DNA from: Clostridiales bacterium
Lineage (GTDB): Bacteria > Bacillota > Clostridia > Lachnospirales > Cellulosilyticaceae
Reading direction: 5' to 3'
NCBI GenBank assembly: GCA_019418225.1
Contig: DYCF01000005.1
Location: 62,001 to 126,000 of the forward strand
DNA: 64,000 nt
Shown: piece by piece, positions 17,448 through 26,120 of the stretch
Layout: each line of letters opens with the position of its first letter
Position numbering within the stretch: the stretch's first letter is position 1
Notes under the pieces: generated by a model
What the model was told of the DNA's origin: nothing
The model's database searches: none
Seen by the model: only the letters and a program-made list of their open reading frames with translations
Position numbers and translations under genes: made by a program

Positions 17448-18764
17448 ATGATGAGATCAATGTTTTCTGGTGTATCTGGGCTTAAGGTACATCAAACTAG
17501 AATGGATGTTATTGGTAATAATATCGCTAATGTAAATACGGTAGGGTATAAATCACAACGTGTAACTTTTAGTGATGTGTTTTCACAAACACTTCAAGGT
17601 GCCAGTTCAGCAAGCGAAGATACAGGACGTGGTGGGCTTAACCCTATGCAAGTAGGTCTTGGTGTAAATGTTTCATCAATCGACATGCTTATGACACAAG
17701 GTGCTGCACAAAGAACAGATAACCCATTTGACCTTATGATTAATGGTGATGGATTTATCGTTGTAGGTGATGCGGAAGGTACTTACTTCACACGTGCTGG
17801 TGCATTAAGACAAGATGATGAAGGGAATTTAATTATTTCGAATGGTATGAAAGTACAAGGTTGGCCATCTGTATATGATGATACAACAAATCAGTATGTT
17901 ATTTCCCAACAAGAAGTACAACCAATTAACTTAGCAGATCCAACTATTAAAAGTTCAACACCAACTATGACAACTAAAACACAACTAGCAGGAAATCTTT
18001 GTAATACAGATACAGGAGCATATACAACACAAATGAGTTTTTATGATAGTGTAGGAAATGCCTATAAACTTCAATTAAGTTTTGAAAGAGTTGCAAAGGC
18101 TGGCACTGACCCAGTTGAATATGAACCAAATCAGTGGACTGTCAAACCAGGCACAACCATTAGTGATGCAGCAGGTAATGAAATATCAGTTCCTGGTATT
18201 TCTGTTACACCAGATAGTTTAACATTTACTTCAAATGGTACATTAAATACTACGGATAAAAATTTAAAAATTAGTTTCGGTGGAGGAACTGGGACAGCAA
18301 CAGGAACAACAACACTTTCAACTGGTTCAGTAATTAGTGATTTAGATGTAGATATTACGGGTCTTACACAATATGCTACAAAGTCAGATATTGACCCTAA
18401 GACATTAAATGGTAATACAGCAGGAACACTTACAGGCTATAGCATTGGTGCTGATGGAATTATTACAGCGAGTTATGATAATGGGGATAAACGTCCTATT
18501 GCGCAAGTAGTCGTTGCAGAGTTTGATAATCCAGCTGGTCTTGAAAAAGTAGGAGATAATCTTTACAGTGCCACAACTAACTCAGGGGATTTCGATGGTA
18601 TTGGTAAAGCTGGCGTATTTAATACAGGTGTTCTAGAGATGTCTAACGTAGACCTTTCAAGTGAATTTACAGATATGATTATTACACAAAGAGGATTCCA
18701 AGCTAACTCTCGTATTATTTCTGTATCAGATGAAATGTTACAAGAGCTAACTAATCTTAAGTAG
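17448..18764 (+). CDS. flgE: Flagellar hook protein FlgE
   Basis: 438 residues. Hook subunit, the universal joint of the flagellum. N-terminal MMRSMFSGVSGLKVHQTRM and NNIANVNTVGYKSQRV (residues about 24-39), a variable central domain rich in Thr/Gly/Asn, and the C-terminal rod/hook helix (QRGFQANSRIISVSDEMLQ). Start ATG 17448 lies 10 bases after AGGAGG; TTG 17442 is an in-frame alternative. B. subtilis calls the gene in this position flgE (formerly flgG). Confidence 0.95.
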   Translation: MMRSMFSGVSGLKVHQTRMDVIGNNIANVNTVGYKSQRVTFSDVFSQTLQGASSASEDTGRGGLNPMQVGLGVNVSSIDMLMTQGAAQRTDNPFDLMINGDGFIVVGDAEGTYFTRAGALRQDDEGNLIISNGMKVQGWPSVYDDTTNQYVISQQEVQPINLADPTIKSSTPTMTTKTQLAGNLCNTDTGAYTTQMSFYDSVGNAYKLQLSFERVAKAGTDPVEYEPNQWTVKPGTTISDAAGNEISVPGISVTPDSLTFTSNGTLNTTDKNLKISFGGGTGTATGTTTLSTGSVISDLDVDITGLTQYATKSDIDPKTLNGNTAGTLTGYSIGADGIITASYDNGDKRPIAQVVVAEFDNPAGLEKVGDNLYSATTNSGDFDGIGKAGVFNTGVLEMSNVDLSSEFTDMIITQRGFQANSRIISVSDEMLQELTNLK

Positions 18765-18777
18765 TTAGGAGAGGACT

Positions 18778-18972
18778 ATGATTACACTTACTAAGTTAAA
18801 TACACAAGGTTTTGCGCTTAACTCAGATTTAATCGAAACGATAGAAGAAACACCTGATACCGTGCTTACCATGACCAATGGCAATAAATATGTGGTAAAA
18901 GAAACAACTCAGGAGGTAATAGACAAAATCATAGCATATAAAAGAAAAACATTACTTCCAGTAGAAAGTTAG
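18778..18972 (+). CDS. swrD: FlbD/SwrD family small flagellar protein
   Basis: 64 residues, the usual size. N-terminus MITLTKLNTQGFALNSDLIE and the TPDTVLTMTNGNKYVVKE segment are the FlbD (YlzI, SwrD) pattern. SwrD in B. subtilis raises motor power for swarming, probably through the stator. Here the next genes are the stator genes motA and motB, which fits that role. ATG 18778 after AGGAGAGGACT. Confidence 0.92.
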   Translation: MITLTKLNTQGFALNSDLIETIEETPDTVLTMTNGNKYVVKETTQEVIDKIIAYKRKTLLPVES

Positions 18973-18982
18973 GAGTGGGAAG

Positions 18983-19768
18983 ATGGATATTTCAACAATA
19001 GTAGGGTTAGTAGTAGGGGCAGCCTGCATGGTATTCGGTATCATGCAGACTGGGGCGAGCCTTATGGGCTTCGTAGATCCAGGTTCCATCTTAATTGTAA
19101 TCGGTGGAACAATTGCGGGGATGCTTATTTCTACTCCCTTACAAAAGTTTTTAGAGTCACTAAAAACAATTAAACATGTATTTTCAAGTAAAGAAACAGA
19201 TCCAACAGCGGTCATTCAAAAAATTAATGAACTTGCTTTTGCAGCAAGAAAAGAAGGGTTACTTGCCCTTGAAGAGATTGCACAAAATATGGATGACCAA
19301 TTCTTGCAAAAAGGAATTATGCTGATTGTAGATGGTACAGATGCAGAGCTTCTTCGTAGCATTCTAGAAACAGAGATTGCCTTTATTGAAACAAGACATA
19401 AGGAACATCAAAAGTTTTGGGAAGGTATTGCTGAAGCTGGTCCTGGTTGGGGGATGATTGGGACGCTTATCGGGCTTATCGGTATGTTAGGAGACTTAGA
19501 TGACCCAACAACGATTGGACCTAAAATGGGGGTTGCCCTTATTACAACCTTATATGGTTCCATGTTGGCAAACTATATAGCAGGACCTGTTGCAAATAAG
19601 CTTAAAGTAAGAAGTGCAGAAGAAGTTTTACATAAGCAAGTTATGATTGAAGGATTGCTTTCAATACAAGCTGGAGAAAATCCACGTGTTATTGAGGAAA
19701 AATTAAAGGCCTTTTTATCACCAGCAAGTCGCGGTACAATCGGTCAAGAAGCTAATAATGAAGAGTAA
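18983..19768 (+). CDS. motA: Flagellar stator protein MotA
   Basis: 261 residues. Stator channel subunit with four membrane helices (about 3-22, 30-50, 150-172, 180-202) and a large cytoplasmic loop (55-148) that contacts FliG. The PGWGMIGTLIGLIGML segment includes the functional proline before helix 3. ATG 18983 after AGGAGTGGGAAG. Located inside the fla/che operon with motB, unlike the separate motAB of B. subtilis. Confidence 0.96.
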   Translation: MDISTIVGLVVGAACMVFGIMQTGASLMGFVDPGSILIVIGGTIAGMLISTPLQKFLESLKTIKHVFSSKETDPTAVIQKINELAFAARKEGLLALEEIAQNMDDQFLQKGIMLIVDGTDAELLRSILETEIAFIETRHKEHQKFWEGIAEAGPGWGMIGTLIGLIGMLGDLDDPTTIGPKMGVALITTLYGSMLANYIAGPVANKLKVRSAEEVLHKQVMIEGLLSIQAGENPRVIEEKLKAFLSPASRGTIGQEANNEE

Positions 19769-19782
19769 GGTGGTGAACCTAG

Positions 19783-20535
19783 ATGAAAAAGAAAGAAGAT
19801 GAACCTAAAAAAGGTGCACCAGCCTATATGAATACATATGGTGATATGATGACCTTGCTCCTCACCTTTTTCGTATTACTTTTTTCAATGTCTACAATAG
19901 ATGCTGCAAAGTTCAAAGCAGTTATTGCTTCATTTGATGGTTCTATAGGGATATTAGACGGGGCAGATACAATTAATGAAAATGCTAATATATTAGGAAA
20001 TGGTGTGAGTCAATTTCCAGCACCTAAAAGTAATTTAGATTTACAGCAAGCTGCTCAGCTTAATGAAGCGCTTATCAAACTTCAGAAGGAATTACAAGAG
20101 TATACAAGTAAAGAAAAGATTGATGATCAGCTTGTAATTGAAAAAGATGGCGATGAAATTATTATTCGTTTTGCAGAAACACTTCTTTTTGAAAGTGGAA
20201 AGGCAGAAATTAAAGCAGGTGCTATACCTACATTAGATGCACTTTCACCTAAACTTAAGGAATGTGTCGGCCAGGGGTATACACTACGATTTGAAGGACA
20301 TACAGATAATAGACCTATTCATACAGCGCAGTTCCCAAGTAACTTTGAGCTATCTGGTGCAAGGGCAGCAGCGGTGGCAAGGTTCTATATAGAAGAGATG
20401 GGATTTGATCCAACAAAGCTTTCAATAGAAGGCATGTCAGAATACCATCCAATTGCTGATAACAGCACAGAAGAAGGCAGAAGTAAAAACAGACGTGTAG
20501 AGATTAAAATTGGCAAATCATTGACAGCACAGTAG
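19783..20535 (+). CDS. motB: Flagellar stator protein MotB (OmpA/peptidoglycan-binding)
   Basis: 250 residues. One membrane helix (about 18-38) with the ion-binding aspartate D21 (YGDMMTLLLTFFVLLFSMS) and a C-terminal OmpA-like peptidoglycan-binding domain (FEGHTDNRPIHTAQFPSNFE, GMSEYHPIADNSTEEGRSKN). The helix and the following STIDAAKF resemble sodium-type MotS/PomB as well as MotB, so the coupling ion is uncertain. ATG 19783 after AAGGTGGTGAACC. Confidence 0.95.
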   Translation: MKKKEDEPKKGAPAYMNTYGDMMTLLLTFFVLLFSMSTIDAAKFKAVIASFDGSIGILDGADTINENANILGNGVSQFPAPKSNLDLQQAAQLNEALIKLQKELQEYTSKEKIDDQLVIEKDGDEIIIRFAETLLFESGKAEIKAGAIPTLDALSPKLKECVGQGYTLRFEGHTDNRPIHTAQFPSNFELSGARAAAVARFYIEEMGFDPTKLSIEGMSEYHPIADNSTEEGRSKNRRVEIKIGKSLTAQ

Positions 20536-20551
20536 AAAGGCGTGGACGTAC

Positions 20552-21025
20552 TTGGAAAATAAGTTTAAGTTATTTGTTATCATTGGGTTTGTGGTTTTAG
20601 GGTTAGCAGTAGCAGGAAGTACATTCTTTATCCTAACTCAGCTTAAGAAAACACCAGCACAAGTAACAGAGACAACAAAAGTAGAGATTAAAAAAACAGA
20701 TTTAGCAAAAATTGAATTAGAAGAAGCAATCACAAGCAATGTATATGAAGAAGGCAGTGTACAACATATCGCTAGAATACATGTAAGTTTAGGGGTGGAT
20801 CAATCTTCTAAAAAAGAATATGAGGCCTTTACAACTCTTTATAGTGAAAATATAGCACTTATAAGAAATGAAATTATACAAGTAATAAGAGAACAAACTT
20901 ATAGTATGATGTCTAAGGCAGATGCACAGACGAAACTTGGTAGTGAAATTGTAAATAGACTTAATAAGCTTCTAGATACAGAACTTATTAAAGAAGTATA
21001 TTTCAAAGATTTCTTTGTACAGTAG
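20552..21025 (+). CDS. fliL: Flagellar basal body-associated protein FliL
   Basis: 157 residues: short cytoplasmic N-terminus, one membrane helix (about 7-28), extracytoplasmic domain with the FliL pattern (ARIHVSLGVD, then SEIVNRLNKLLDTELIKEVYFKDFFVQ at the C-terminus). FliL rings surround and support stator units. Start TTG 20552 has AGAAAGG upstream with a long spacer; no better in-frame start exists. Follows motAB. Confidence 0.92.
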   Translation: MENKFKLFVIIGFVVLGLAVAGSTFFILTQLKKTPAQVTETTKVEIKKTDLAKIELEEAITSNVYEEGSVQHIARIHVSLGVDQSSKKEYEAFTTLYSENIALIRNEIIQVIREQTYSMMSKADAQTKLGSEIVNRLNKLLDTELIKEVYFKDFFVQ

Positions 21026-21125
21026 ATAAGATTTTACATTTATAAACTTTAATTATTTATTATATTGTAATGATATGAAAACATTAAGAGAAACGGCTTT
21101 GTAAGATGGATAATTCAATTTTAGA

Positions 21126-21175
21126 GTTTGTTTCTCTATAATTTAAGTTTATTGCATGAAAATAAGTGCAATAAA
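21126..21175 (+). promoter_or_regulatory. Intergenic element between fliL and fliM: motif shared with recA leader and an inverted repeat
   Basis: The 177-base gap holds GTTTGTTTCTCTATAATTTA (21126-21145), nearly identical to 1231-1250 in the recA leader. It includes TATAAT (21137-21142) with only TTCAAT 17 bases upstream, so an internal promoter is possible but weak. A perfect 9-bp inverted repeat follows: TTTATTGCA (21148-21156) and TGCAATAAA (21167-21175), without a T-run. Confidence 0.4.
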
Positions 21176-21202
21176 ACACAAGACAAAAGGAGGTGACAAA
21201 AC

Positions 21203-22189
21203 GTGGGTGAAGTATTGTCACAAAGCGAAATAGATGAGCTATTCAAAGCACTCAACACAGGAGAGCTTAGTGTAAATGAGATTCAAGAAGCTAATGAGCA
21301 AAAAGGTGTAAAAGTATATGATTTCGCCAGACCTTCAAAATTCTCGAAAGAGCAGCTTAGAACATTAGAAATCATATTTGAAAGTTATGCAAGATTAGTT
21401 TCAACTTATTTATCAGGACATTTAAGAACGCTTGTATCAGTCGAAGTAATGAATTCAGAAGCTGTTACGTATTCGGAATTCTCGAATGCCTTAATCAACC
21501 CCGTTATTTTAGCAATTGCAGATTTTAAACCGCTGAAAGGTTCAATTTTATTAGAACTTACTCCGAATATGGGATATGCAATTATTGATCGTGTTTTAGG
21601 AGGAAGTGGTGTAGGGCTTGAGAAGATTAGAGAATTTACAGATATTGAACGTGTTATTTTAGAAAAGATATTCGTTCAATTTGTGCAATTATTAAGAGAA
21701 CCTTGGAAAAATGTGGTTGATCTTGAGCCAATGCTAGAGAAGATTGAAACAAACTCTCAAGTCGTGCAAATTATATCACCTAATGAAATCATTGCCCTTG
21801 TGACACTTAATATAAAAATAGGGAATGTAGCTGGTATGATGAATATATGTATTCCACATTTAGTGATTGAATCTATTATGGACAAGCTAAACACAAAGTA
21901 TTGGTTTACACAAAAGGAACAAGAACTTGGGCCTTCATATGAAGAATATATTCAGCGAATGATTGAGAAGAGTAAAGTTCCAGTAAGAGCTGTACTAGGT
22001 AAAACACATATTACGGTCAGGGAGTTTCTTGAACTTAAGTGTGCAGACATTGTGAAATTAGATAAGGATATTGATTCAGATCTTGATGTTTATGTAGGCA
22101 ACATATTAAAGTTCTCAGGTACACCAGGAGAATATAAAAACAAAGTAGCAATAAAAATTAATGAGGTAATACAGAGGGAGGATGAGTAA
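21203..22189 (+). CDS. fliM: Flagellar motor switch protein FliM
   Basis: 328 residues. C-ring protein that binds phosphorylated CheY. N-terminal CheY-binding peptide (EVLSQSEIDELFKAL, residues 3-17), CheC-like middle domain (about 45-230, with AYAIIDRVLGG-type motif at YAIIDRVLGGSG) and C-terminal SpoA/FliN-like domain (250-328). Start GTG 21203 after AAGGAGGTG. One-base overlap with fliY (TAATG). Confidence 0.97.
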   Translation: MGEVLSQSEIDELFKALNTGELSVNEIQEANEQKGVKVYDFARPSKFSKEQLRTLEIIFESYARLVSTYLSGHLRTLVSVEVMNSEAVTYSEFSNALINPVILAIADFKPLKGSILLELTPNMGYAIIDRVLGGSGVGLEKIREFTDIERVILEKIFVQFVQLLREPWKNVVDLEPMLEKIETNSQVVQIISPNEIIALVTLNIKIGNVAGMMNICIPHLVIESIMDKLNTKYWFTQKEQELGPSYEEYIQRMIEKSKVPVRAVLGKTHITVREFLELKCADIVKLDKDIDSDLDVYVGNILKFSGTPGEYKNKVAIKINEVIQREDE

Positions 22190-23379
22190 TGGTAGCCGAA
22201 ATGCTTTCCCAAGAGGAGATTAATGCATTATTAGGAAATATCGATTCAGATAGTAGTACTTCTGATGATAATGCAGACAATGAACAAATGAATCTTCAAA
22301 ATGAAGAAACACTAAGCCCAGAAGAAATAGATGCTTTAGGGGAAATCGGAAACATCAGTATGGGAACAGCTGCAACAACACTGTTCACTTTATTAAATCA
22401 TAAAGTCATGATTACGACACCTAAAGTAGAAGTAATGAGTTGGGACGACTTTATGAGCACATTAACAAGCGATTTAACAGCTGTCTCAGTAGATTATACT
22501 GAAGGGTTCATAGGGTCAAATTTAATGATCTTAAAAGACAACGATGTTAAGGTGATTGCAGACTTAATGATGGGAGGAACTGGTGCTTATGTAGAAGGAC
22601 CAGTAACAGACTTACATTTAAGTGCCATTGCAGAATCTATGAATCAAATGATTGGTTCATCTTCTACATCTATGGCGCAAATCTTTAATAAAAAGATTGA
22701 TATTAGTCCACCACAAGCTGTTCAAAAAGGAACTAATTTAGAAAGTATATTTGGTCCTAAAGGTAATGTAGTAAAGGTATCATTTAGGCTTCAAATAGAA
22801 GAAAATATTATTGATAGTGAACTTATGCAAATTCATCCAATTGGTTTTGCTAAAAGTTTAATTGCAGGTTTGTTAGAGGAAGAGGAAACAAGTGGTGCAC
22901 CAATTAAGCATCCAGAGCCAGTAGTAGAACAACCAGTGAGTACACCACAGCCACAAATGCAAGCGCCAACACAGGCAACATATCAGCCAAAAATGGAGGT
23001 ACCACCACAAATGCAAACTGCACCTATGCAAAGCGGCCCAAGTTATTATGGGGAAACAGCAATGAAAGCAGATGTAGATGTTCAAACACCACAGTTCCAA
23101 ACCTTTGATACACGTCAAAAGGTTTATCCAAAAGAAAATATGGATCTCTTAATGGATGTTTCTTTAGAGGTATCTGTAGAACTTGGACGTACTACACGTA
23201 AGATTAAAGAAATACTTGAGTTTGGACCAGGCAGTATTATTGAACTTTCACGTTTAGTGGGAGAACCAGTAGATGTATTAGTTAATGGCAAGTTTGTAGC
23301 AAATGGCGAAGTTGTTGTAATTGATGAGAATTTTGGAATTCGTATTACAGACATTATTAATCCAGAACAAAGAATTTAA
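22189..23379 (+). CDS. fliY: Flagellar switch protein and CheY-P phosphatase FliY
   Basis: 396 residues. N-terminal FliM-like CheY-binding peptide (EMLSQEEINALLGNI), a CheC/CheX-type phosphatase domain (42-230), a Pro/Gln-rich linker (about 235-295) and a C-terminal FliN/SpoA domain (310-396). Both phosphatase motifs (D/S-x3-E-x2-N) are intact: D48-E52-N55 and S145-E149-N152, so it should remove phosphate from CheY-P at the motor. It replaces FliN. ATG 22189 after GGGAGGATGAG. Confidence 0.97.
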   Translation: MVAEMLSQEEINALLGNIDSDSSTSDDNADNEQMNLQNEETLSPEEIDALGEIGNISMGTAATTLFTLLNHKVMITTPKVEVMSWDDFMSTLTSDLTAVSVDYTEGFIGSNLMILKDNDVKVIADLMMGGTGAYVEGPVTDLHLSAIAESMNQMIGSSSTSMAQIFNKKIDISPPQAVQKGTNLESIFGPKGNVVKVSFRLQIEENIIDSELMQIHPIGFAKSLIAGLLEEEETSGAPIKHPEPVVEQPVSTPQPQMQAPTQATYQPKMEVPPQMQTAPMQSGPSYYGETAMKADVDVQTPQFQTFDTRQKVYPKENMDLLMDVSLEVSVELGRTTRKIKEILEFGPGSIIELSRLVGEPVDVLVNGKFVANGEVVVIDENFGIRITDIINPEQRI

Positions 23380-23396
23380 GGAGAGGTGTATAGATT

Positions 23397-23759
23397 ATGG
23401 CAAAAAAAGTATTAATAGTTGATGATGCAGCATTCATGCGTATGATGATTAAAGATATTTTAAGTAAAAATGGCTATGAAGTAGCAGGTGAAGCAGAAAA
23501 TGGTTTAAAAGCTGTTGATAAGTATAAGGAGTTAACACCAGATCTCGTGCTTATGGATATTACAATGCCAGAGATGAATGGTATTGATGCTGTTAAAGCT
23601 ATCAAAGGTTTTGATCCAGGTGCTAAAATTGTAATGTGTTCAGCAATGGGACAACAAGCGATGGTTATTGAATCAATTCAAGCAGGTGCAAGAGACTTTA
23701 TTGTTAAACCTTTCCAAGCAGACCGTGTACTTGAAGCTGTTAGAAAAGTAGTAGGATAA
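23397..23759 (+). CDS. cheY: Chemotaxis response regulator CheY
   Basis: 120 residues, a stand-alone receiver domain. Acidic pocket D9-D10, phospho-acceptor D54 (LMDITMPEMNG), switch residue S82 and K104 (VKPF). CheA phosphorylates it; CheY-P binds FliM/FliY and controls rotation. Placed next to its motor targets as in B. subtilis. ATG 23397 after AGGAGAGGTG. A 171-base non-coding gap with a strong hairpin follows. Confidence 0.97.
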   Translation: MAKKVLIVDDAAFMRMMIKDILSKNGYEVAGEAENGLKAVDKYKELTPDLVLMDITMPEMNGIDAVKAIKGFDPGAKIVMCSAMGQQAMVIESIQAGARDFIVKPFQADRVLEAVRKVVG

Positions 23760-23816
23760 ACAGTAAGATAATAAAATGCATATTTATACAGTGTAAAAAT
23801 TCACCTGAATATAACG

Positions 23817-23890
23817 TATATTTATGCATGCAATGTGTATTAGTGGTATGTCCTTGGGCTACCACTAATACTTGTATATACGTAAATATA
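23817..23890 (+). other. Two-tier hairpin between cheY and fliO
   Basis: Perfect 12-bp inverted repeat GTATTAGTGGTA (23837-23848) / TACCACTAATAC (23860-23871) with an 11-base loop, nested in an outer A/T repeat TATATTTA (23817-23824) / TAAATATA (23883-23890). No T-run follows, so it is not a standard intrinsic terminator; it may be an attenuator, an mRNA processing or stability element, or a weak terminator inside the operon. Confidence 0.6.
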
Positions 23891-23930
23891 AATAAAATGG
23901 TGATGAAGATTATCTAGAATGGAGGTTAAG

Positions 23931-24281
23931 ATGACAAAAGATATATTCGACATTATATTATTACTTATCGTTTTTGCAGGTATTTTAGCCCTTACATATT
24001 ATGTGACACAAAAAATGGCGATGATGAGTAAAAAAATGCACTTTAATAAAAATATGGAAATAGTCGAAGTTCTTCAAGTAGGTGGAGCTAACTATATTTA
24101 TATTATTAAAGTAGGAAATGCCTATCATCTTTTTGCAGGTGGACAAAAACAAGGTCTAAACTATTGCAGACAAATTGATGAAAAAGAACTTCAGTTTAAA
24201 GAAGTAGCCTCTGTGTCTTTTGCAGAACAACTTAGCCATTTTGTGAAAGGTAAAAAGGTGGAAGCCCATGACGAAGAATAA
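23931..24281 (+). CDS. fliO: Flagellar biosynthesis protein FliO (FliZ)
   Basis: 116 residues from ATG 23931, which is 5 bases after GGAGG (23921-23925); an upstream in-frame ATG at 23919 overlaps that site. One membrane helix (about 4-25) and a small FliO domain (MEIVEVLQVGGANYIYIIKV, then YHLFAGGQ). FliO helps assemble the FliP-FliR export gate. Its 3' end overlaps fliP by 14 bases. Family is short and divergent; position before fliP supports the call. Confidence 0.9.
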   Translation: MTKDIFDIILLLIVFAGILALTYYVTQKMAMMSKKMHFNKNMEIVEVLQVGGANYIYIIKVGNAYHLFAGGQKQGLNYCRQIDEKELQFKEVASVSFAEQLSHFVKGKKVEAHDEE

Positions 24282-25050
24282 GATAAAGAATATAATACTT
24301 GTTTGTAGCCTTGTCTTAGGATGCTTTGTAATTTTAAGCCCTAATGTAATGGCCACAAGTATTACATTTCCAAGTATAACAATTGGTGGTGAAAATGCAA
24401 GTGATGTGCAATCAACAAGCAGTGCATTGCAAATGGTATTTGTACTTACTATTTTAGCTTTAGCACCATCTATTTTAATTATGATGACATCATTTCTTAG
24501 GATTATTATTTCATTACATTTTCTAAGATCGGCTATTGGAACGACAACAATGCCACCAAATCAAATTTTAGTAGGGCTTGCTCTATTTTTAACATTCTTT
24601 GTAATGAGCCCTATTTTTTCAAATATAAAAACCAATGCCATTGATCCATATCAGAATCATGAGATTACGCAGGAGCAAGCGATTGAAAGAGGGGTAGAAC
24701 CTTTAAAAGAATTTATGCTGGCTCAAGTACGTGATGAAGATATTAAATTGTTTATGGATTTATCAGGAAGAGAACCTATAACGGATAGTAGTCAAATATT
24801 AAAAGAAATACCTCTACATGTATTAGTACCAGCGTTTATTATTAGTGAGTTACGTGCTGGATTTATCATAGGATTTTTAATCTATTTACCTTTCATTGTA
24901 ATAGATATGGTGGTCTCATCAACACTTATGTCCATGGGGATGATGATGTTACCACCAGCTATGATTTCATTGCCATTTAAGGTATTATTATTTATTTTAG
25001 TCGATGGTTGGAATTTAATCATAGGTCAGATTTTAAAAACATTTACTTAG
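24268..25050 (+). CDS. fliP: Flagellar export gate protein FliP
   Basis: 260 residues. Likely signal peptide at residues 1-30 (basic start, hydrophobic core, cleavage near VMA), then membrane helices and the FliP signature (SFLRIIISLHFLRSAIGTT and LPPAMISLPFKVLLF-type C-terminus). FliP and FliR form the core of the type III export channel. ATG 24268 after AAAAAGGTGG. Followed by fliQ and fliR, the invariant order. Confidence 0.97.
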   Translation: MTKNKIKNIILVCSLVLGCFVILSPNVMATSITFPSITIGGENASDVQSTSSALQMVFVLTILALAPSILIMMTSFLRIIISLHFLRSAIGTTTMPPNQILVGLALFLTFFVMSPIFSNIKTNAIDPYQNHEITQEQAIERGVEPLKEFMLAQVRDEDIKLFMDLSGREPITDSSQILKEIPLHVLVPAFIISELRAGFIIGFLIYLPFIVIDMVVSSTLMSMGMMMLPPAMISLPFKVLLFILVDGWNLIIGQILKTFT

Positions 25051-25059
25051 GAGGATACT

Positions 25060-25323
25060 ATGGAACAACTTGTCTTAGACATTATGCGTGAGACGATGCT
25101 GATGATTATTAAGGCATCACTCCCACTATTATTAACAGGTTTATTAATTGGTCTTATTATCAGTATCTTTCAAACAGCAACCTCAATTCAAGAACAAACA
25201 TTATCTTTTGTGCCTAAAATAATAGGTGTATTCTTAGCTCTTATTTTATTTGGTCCATGGATTATGAATATTTTAGAGACATATACAATTAGGATGTTTA
25301 GTCTCTTTAGTACATTATTATAA
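25060..25323 (+). CDS. fliQ: Flagellar export gate protein FliQ
   Basis: 87 residues with two membrane helices (about 16-38 and 52-76) joined by the conserved SIFQTATSIQEQTLSFVPKI segment. Component of the FliPQR export gate. ATG 25060 after AGGAGGATACT. Small spacing to fliP (9 bases) and fliR (11 bases). Confidence 0.97.
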   Translation: MEQLVLDIMRETMLMIIKASLPLLLTGLLIGLIISIFQTATSIQEQTLSFVPKIIGVFLALILFGPWIMNILETYTIRMFSLFSTLL

Positions 25324-25334
25324 GGAATGATGGC

Positions 25335-26120
25335 ATGGAAGAATTAATGTATTTATATACGCATATCGATGTGTTTTTATTAATATTTTGTCGCATTGTA
25401 TGTGCCATTGCTTTTTTACCCATTATAAATGAAACTAAAGTACCACTTAAGGCGATTAGTGGGGTTGCATTATGTTTATCACTTATTACAGCACTAACGA
25501 TAGGAGAGATAAGCATTACATACAATGAGACGCTTTTAGGATTTACATTAGCAGTTATAAAGGAAGCTGTTGTAGGACTTATAATAGGGTTTTCATTTCG
25601 TATATACTTTCAGATTTACAGTTTTGTAGGGAGTTTATGGAGCACACAAGGCGGTTTAAGTATGAGTACGATTATGGATCCCACAAGTAGTGCACAGGTA
25701 CCTACTATAGGAAAGCTTTATCAATTAGCATTTGCAGTACTTTTTATAACAAGTGGTGGTTATCATTGGTTTATTCAAATGGTAGTAGAGTCATTCCATG
25801 TGATTCCTATTAATAAAGCAGTTTTTAGTGAAAGTATTACCCCTACTATAATAGATGCGGTTGGCGAGTATTTTATAATAGGTTTCAAACTTGCAATTCC
25901 AATCTTAAGTATTCTTGTAATTATTGACTGTGGTCTTGGTATATTGGCTAGAACAGTACCACAAATGAATATGTTTGTCATTGGTATTCCACTTAAAATG
26001 TTAGTGTTATTTATACTAATTATATTAACACTTAATTTAATACCGACATTTAATACAATGATTACAGATGGATTAACGAATACAATTATGAATTTAATAC
26101 AAGGAATGATGCCACAGTGA
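25335..26120 (+). CDS. fliR: Flagellar export gate protein FliR
   Basis: 261 residues, six predicted membrane helices, with the family stretch MSTIMDPTSSAQVPTIGKLY near residues 112-131 and the C-terminal PQMNMFVIGIPLKMLVLFI. Completes the FliPQR gate. ATG 25335 follows AAGGAATGATGGC. Its stop codon overlaps the GTG of flhB (GTGA). Confidence 0.96.
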   Translation: MEELMYLYTHIDVFLLIFCRIVCAIAFLPIINETKVPLKAISGVALCLSLITALTIGEISITYNETLLGFTLAVIKEAVVGLIIGFSFRIYFQIYSFVGSLWSTQGGLSMSTIMDPTSSAQVPTIGKLYQLAFAVLFITSGGYHWFIQMVVESFHVIPINKAVFSESITPTIIDAVGEYFIIGFKLAIPILSILVIIDCGLGILARTVPQMNMFVIGIPLKMLVLFILIILTLNLIPTFNTMITDGLTNTIMNLIQGMMPQ

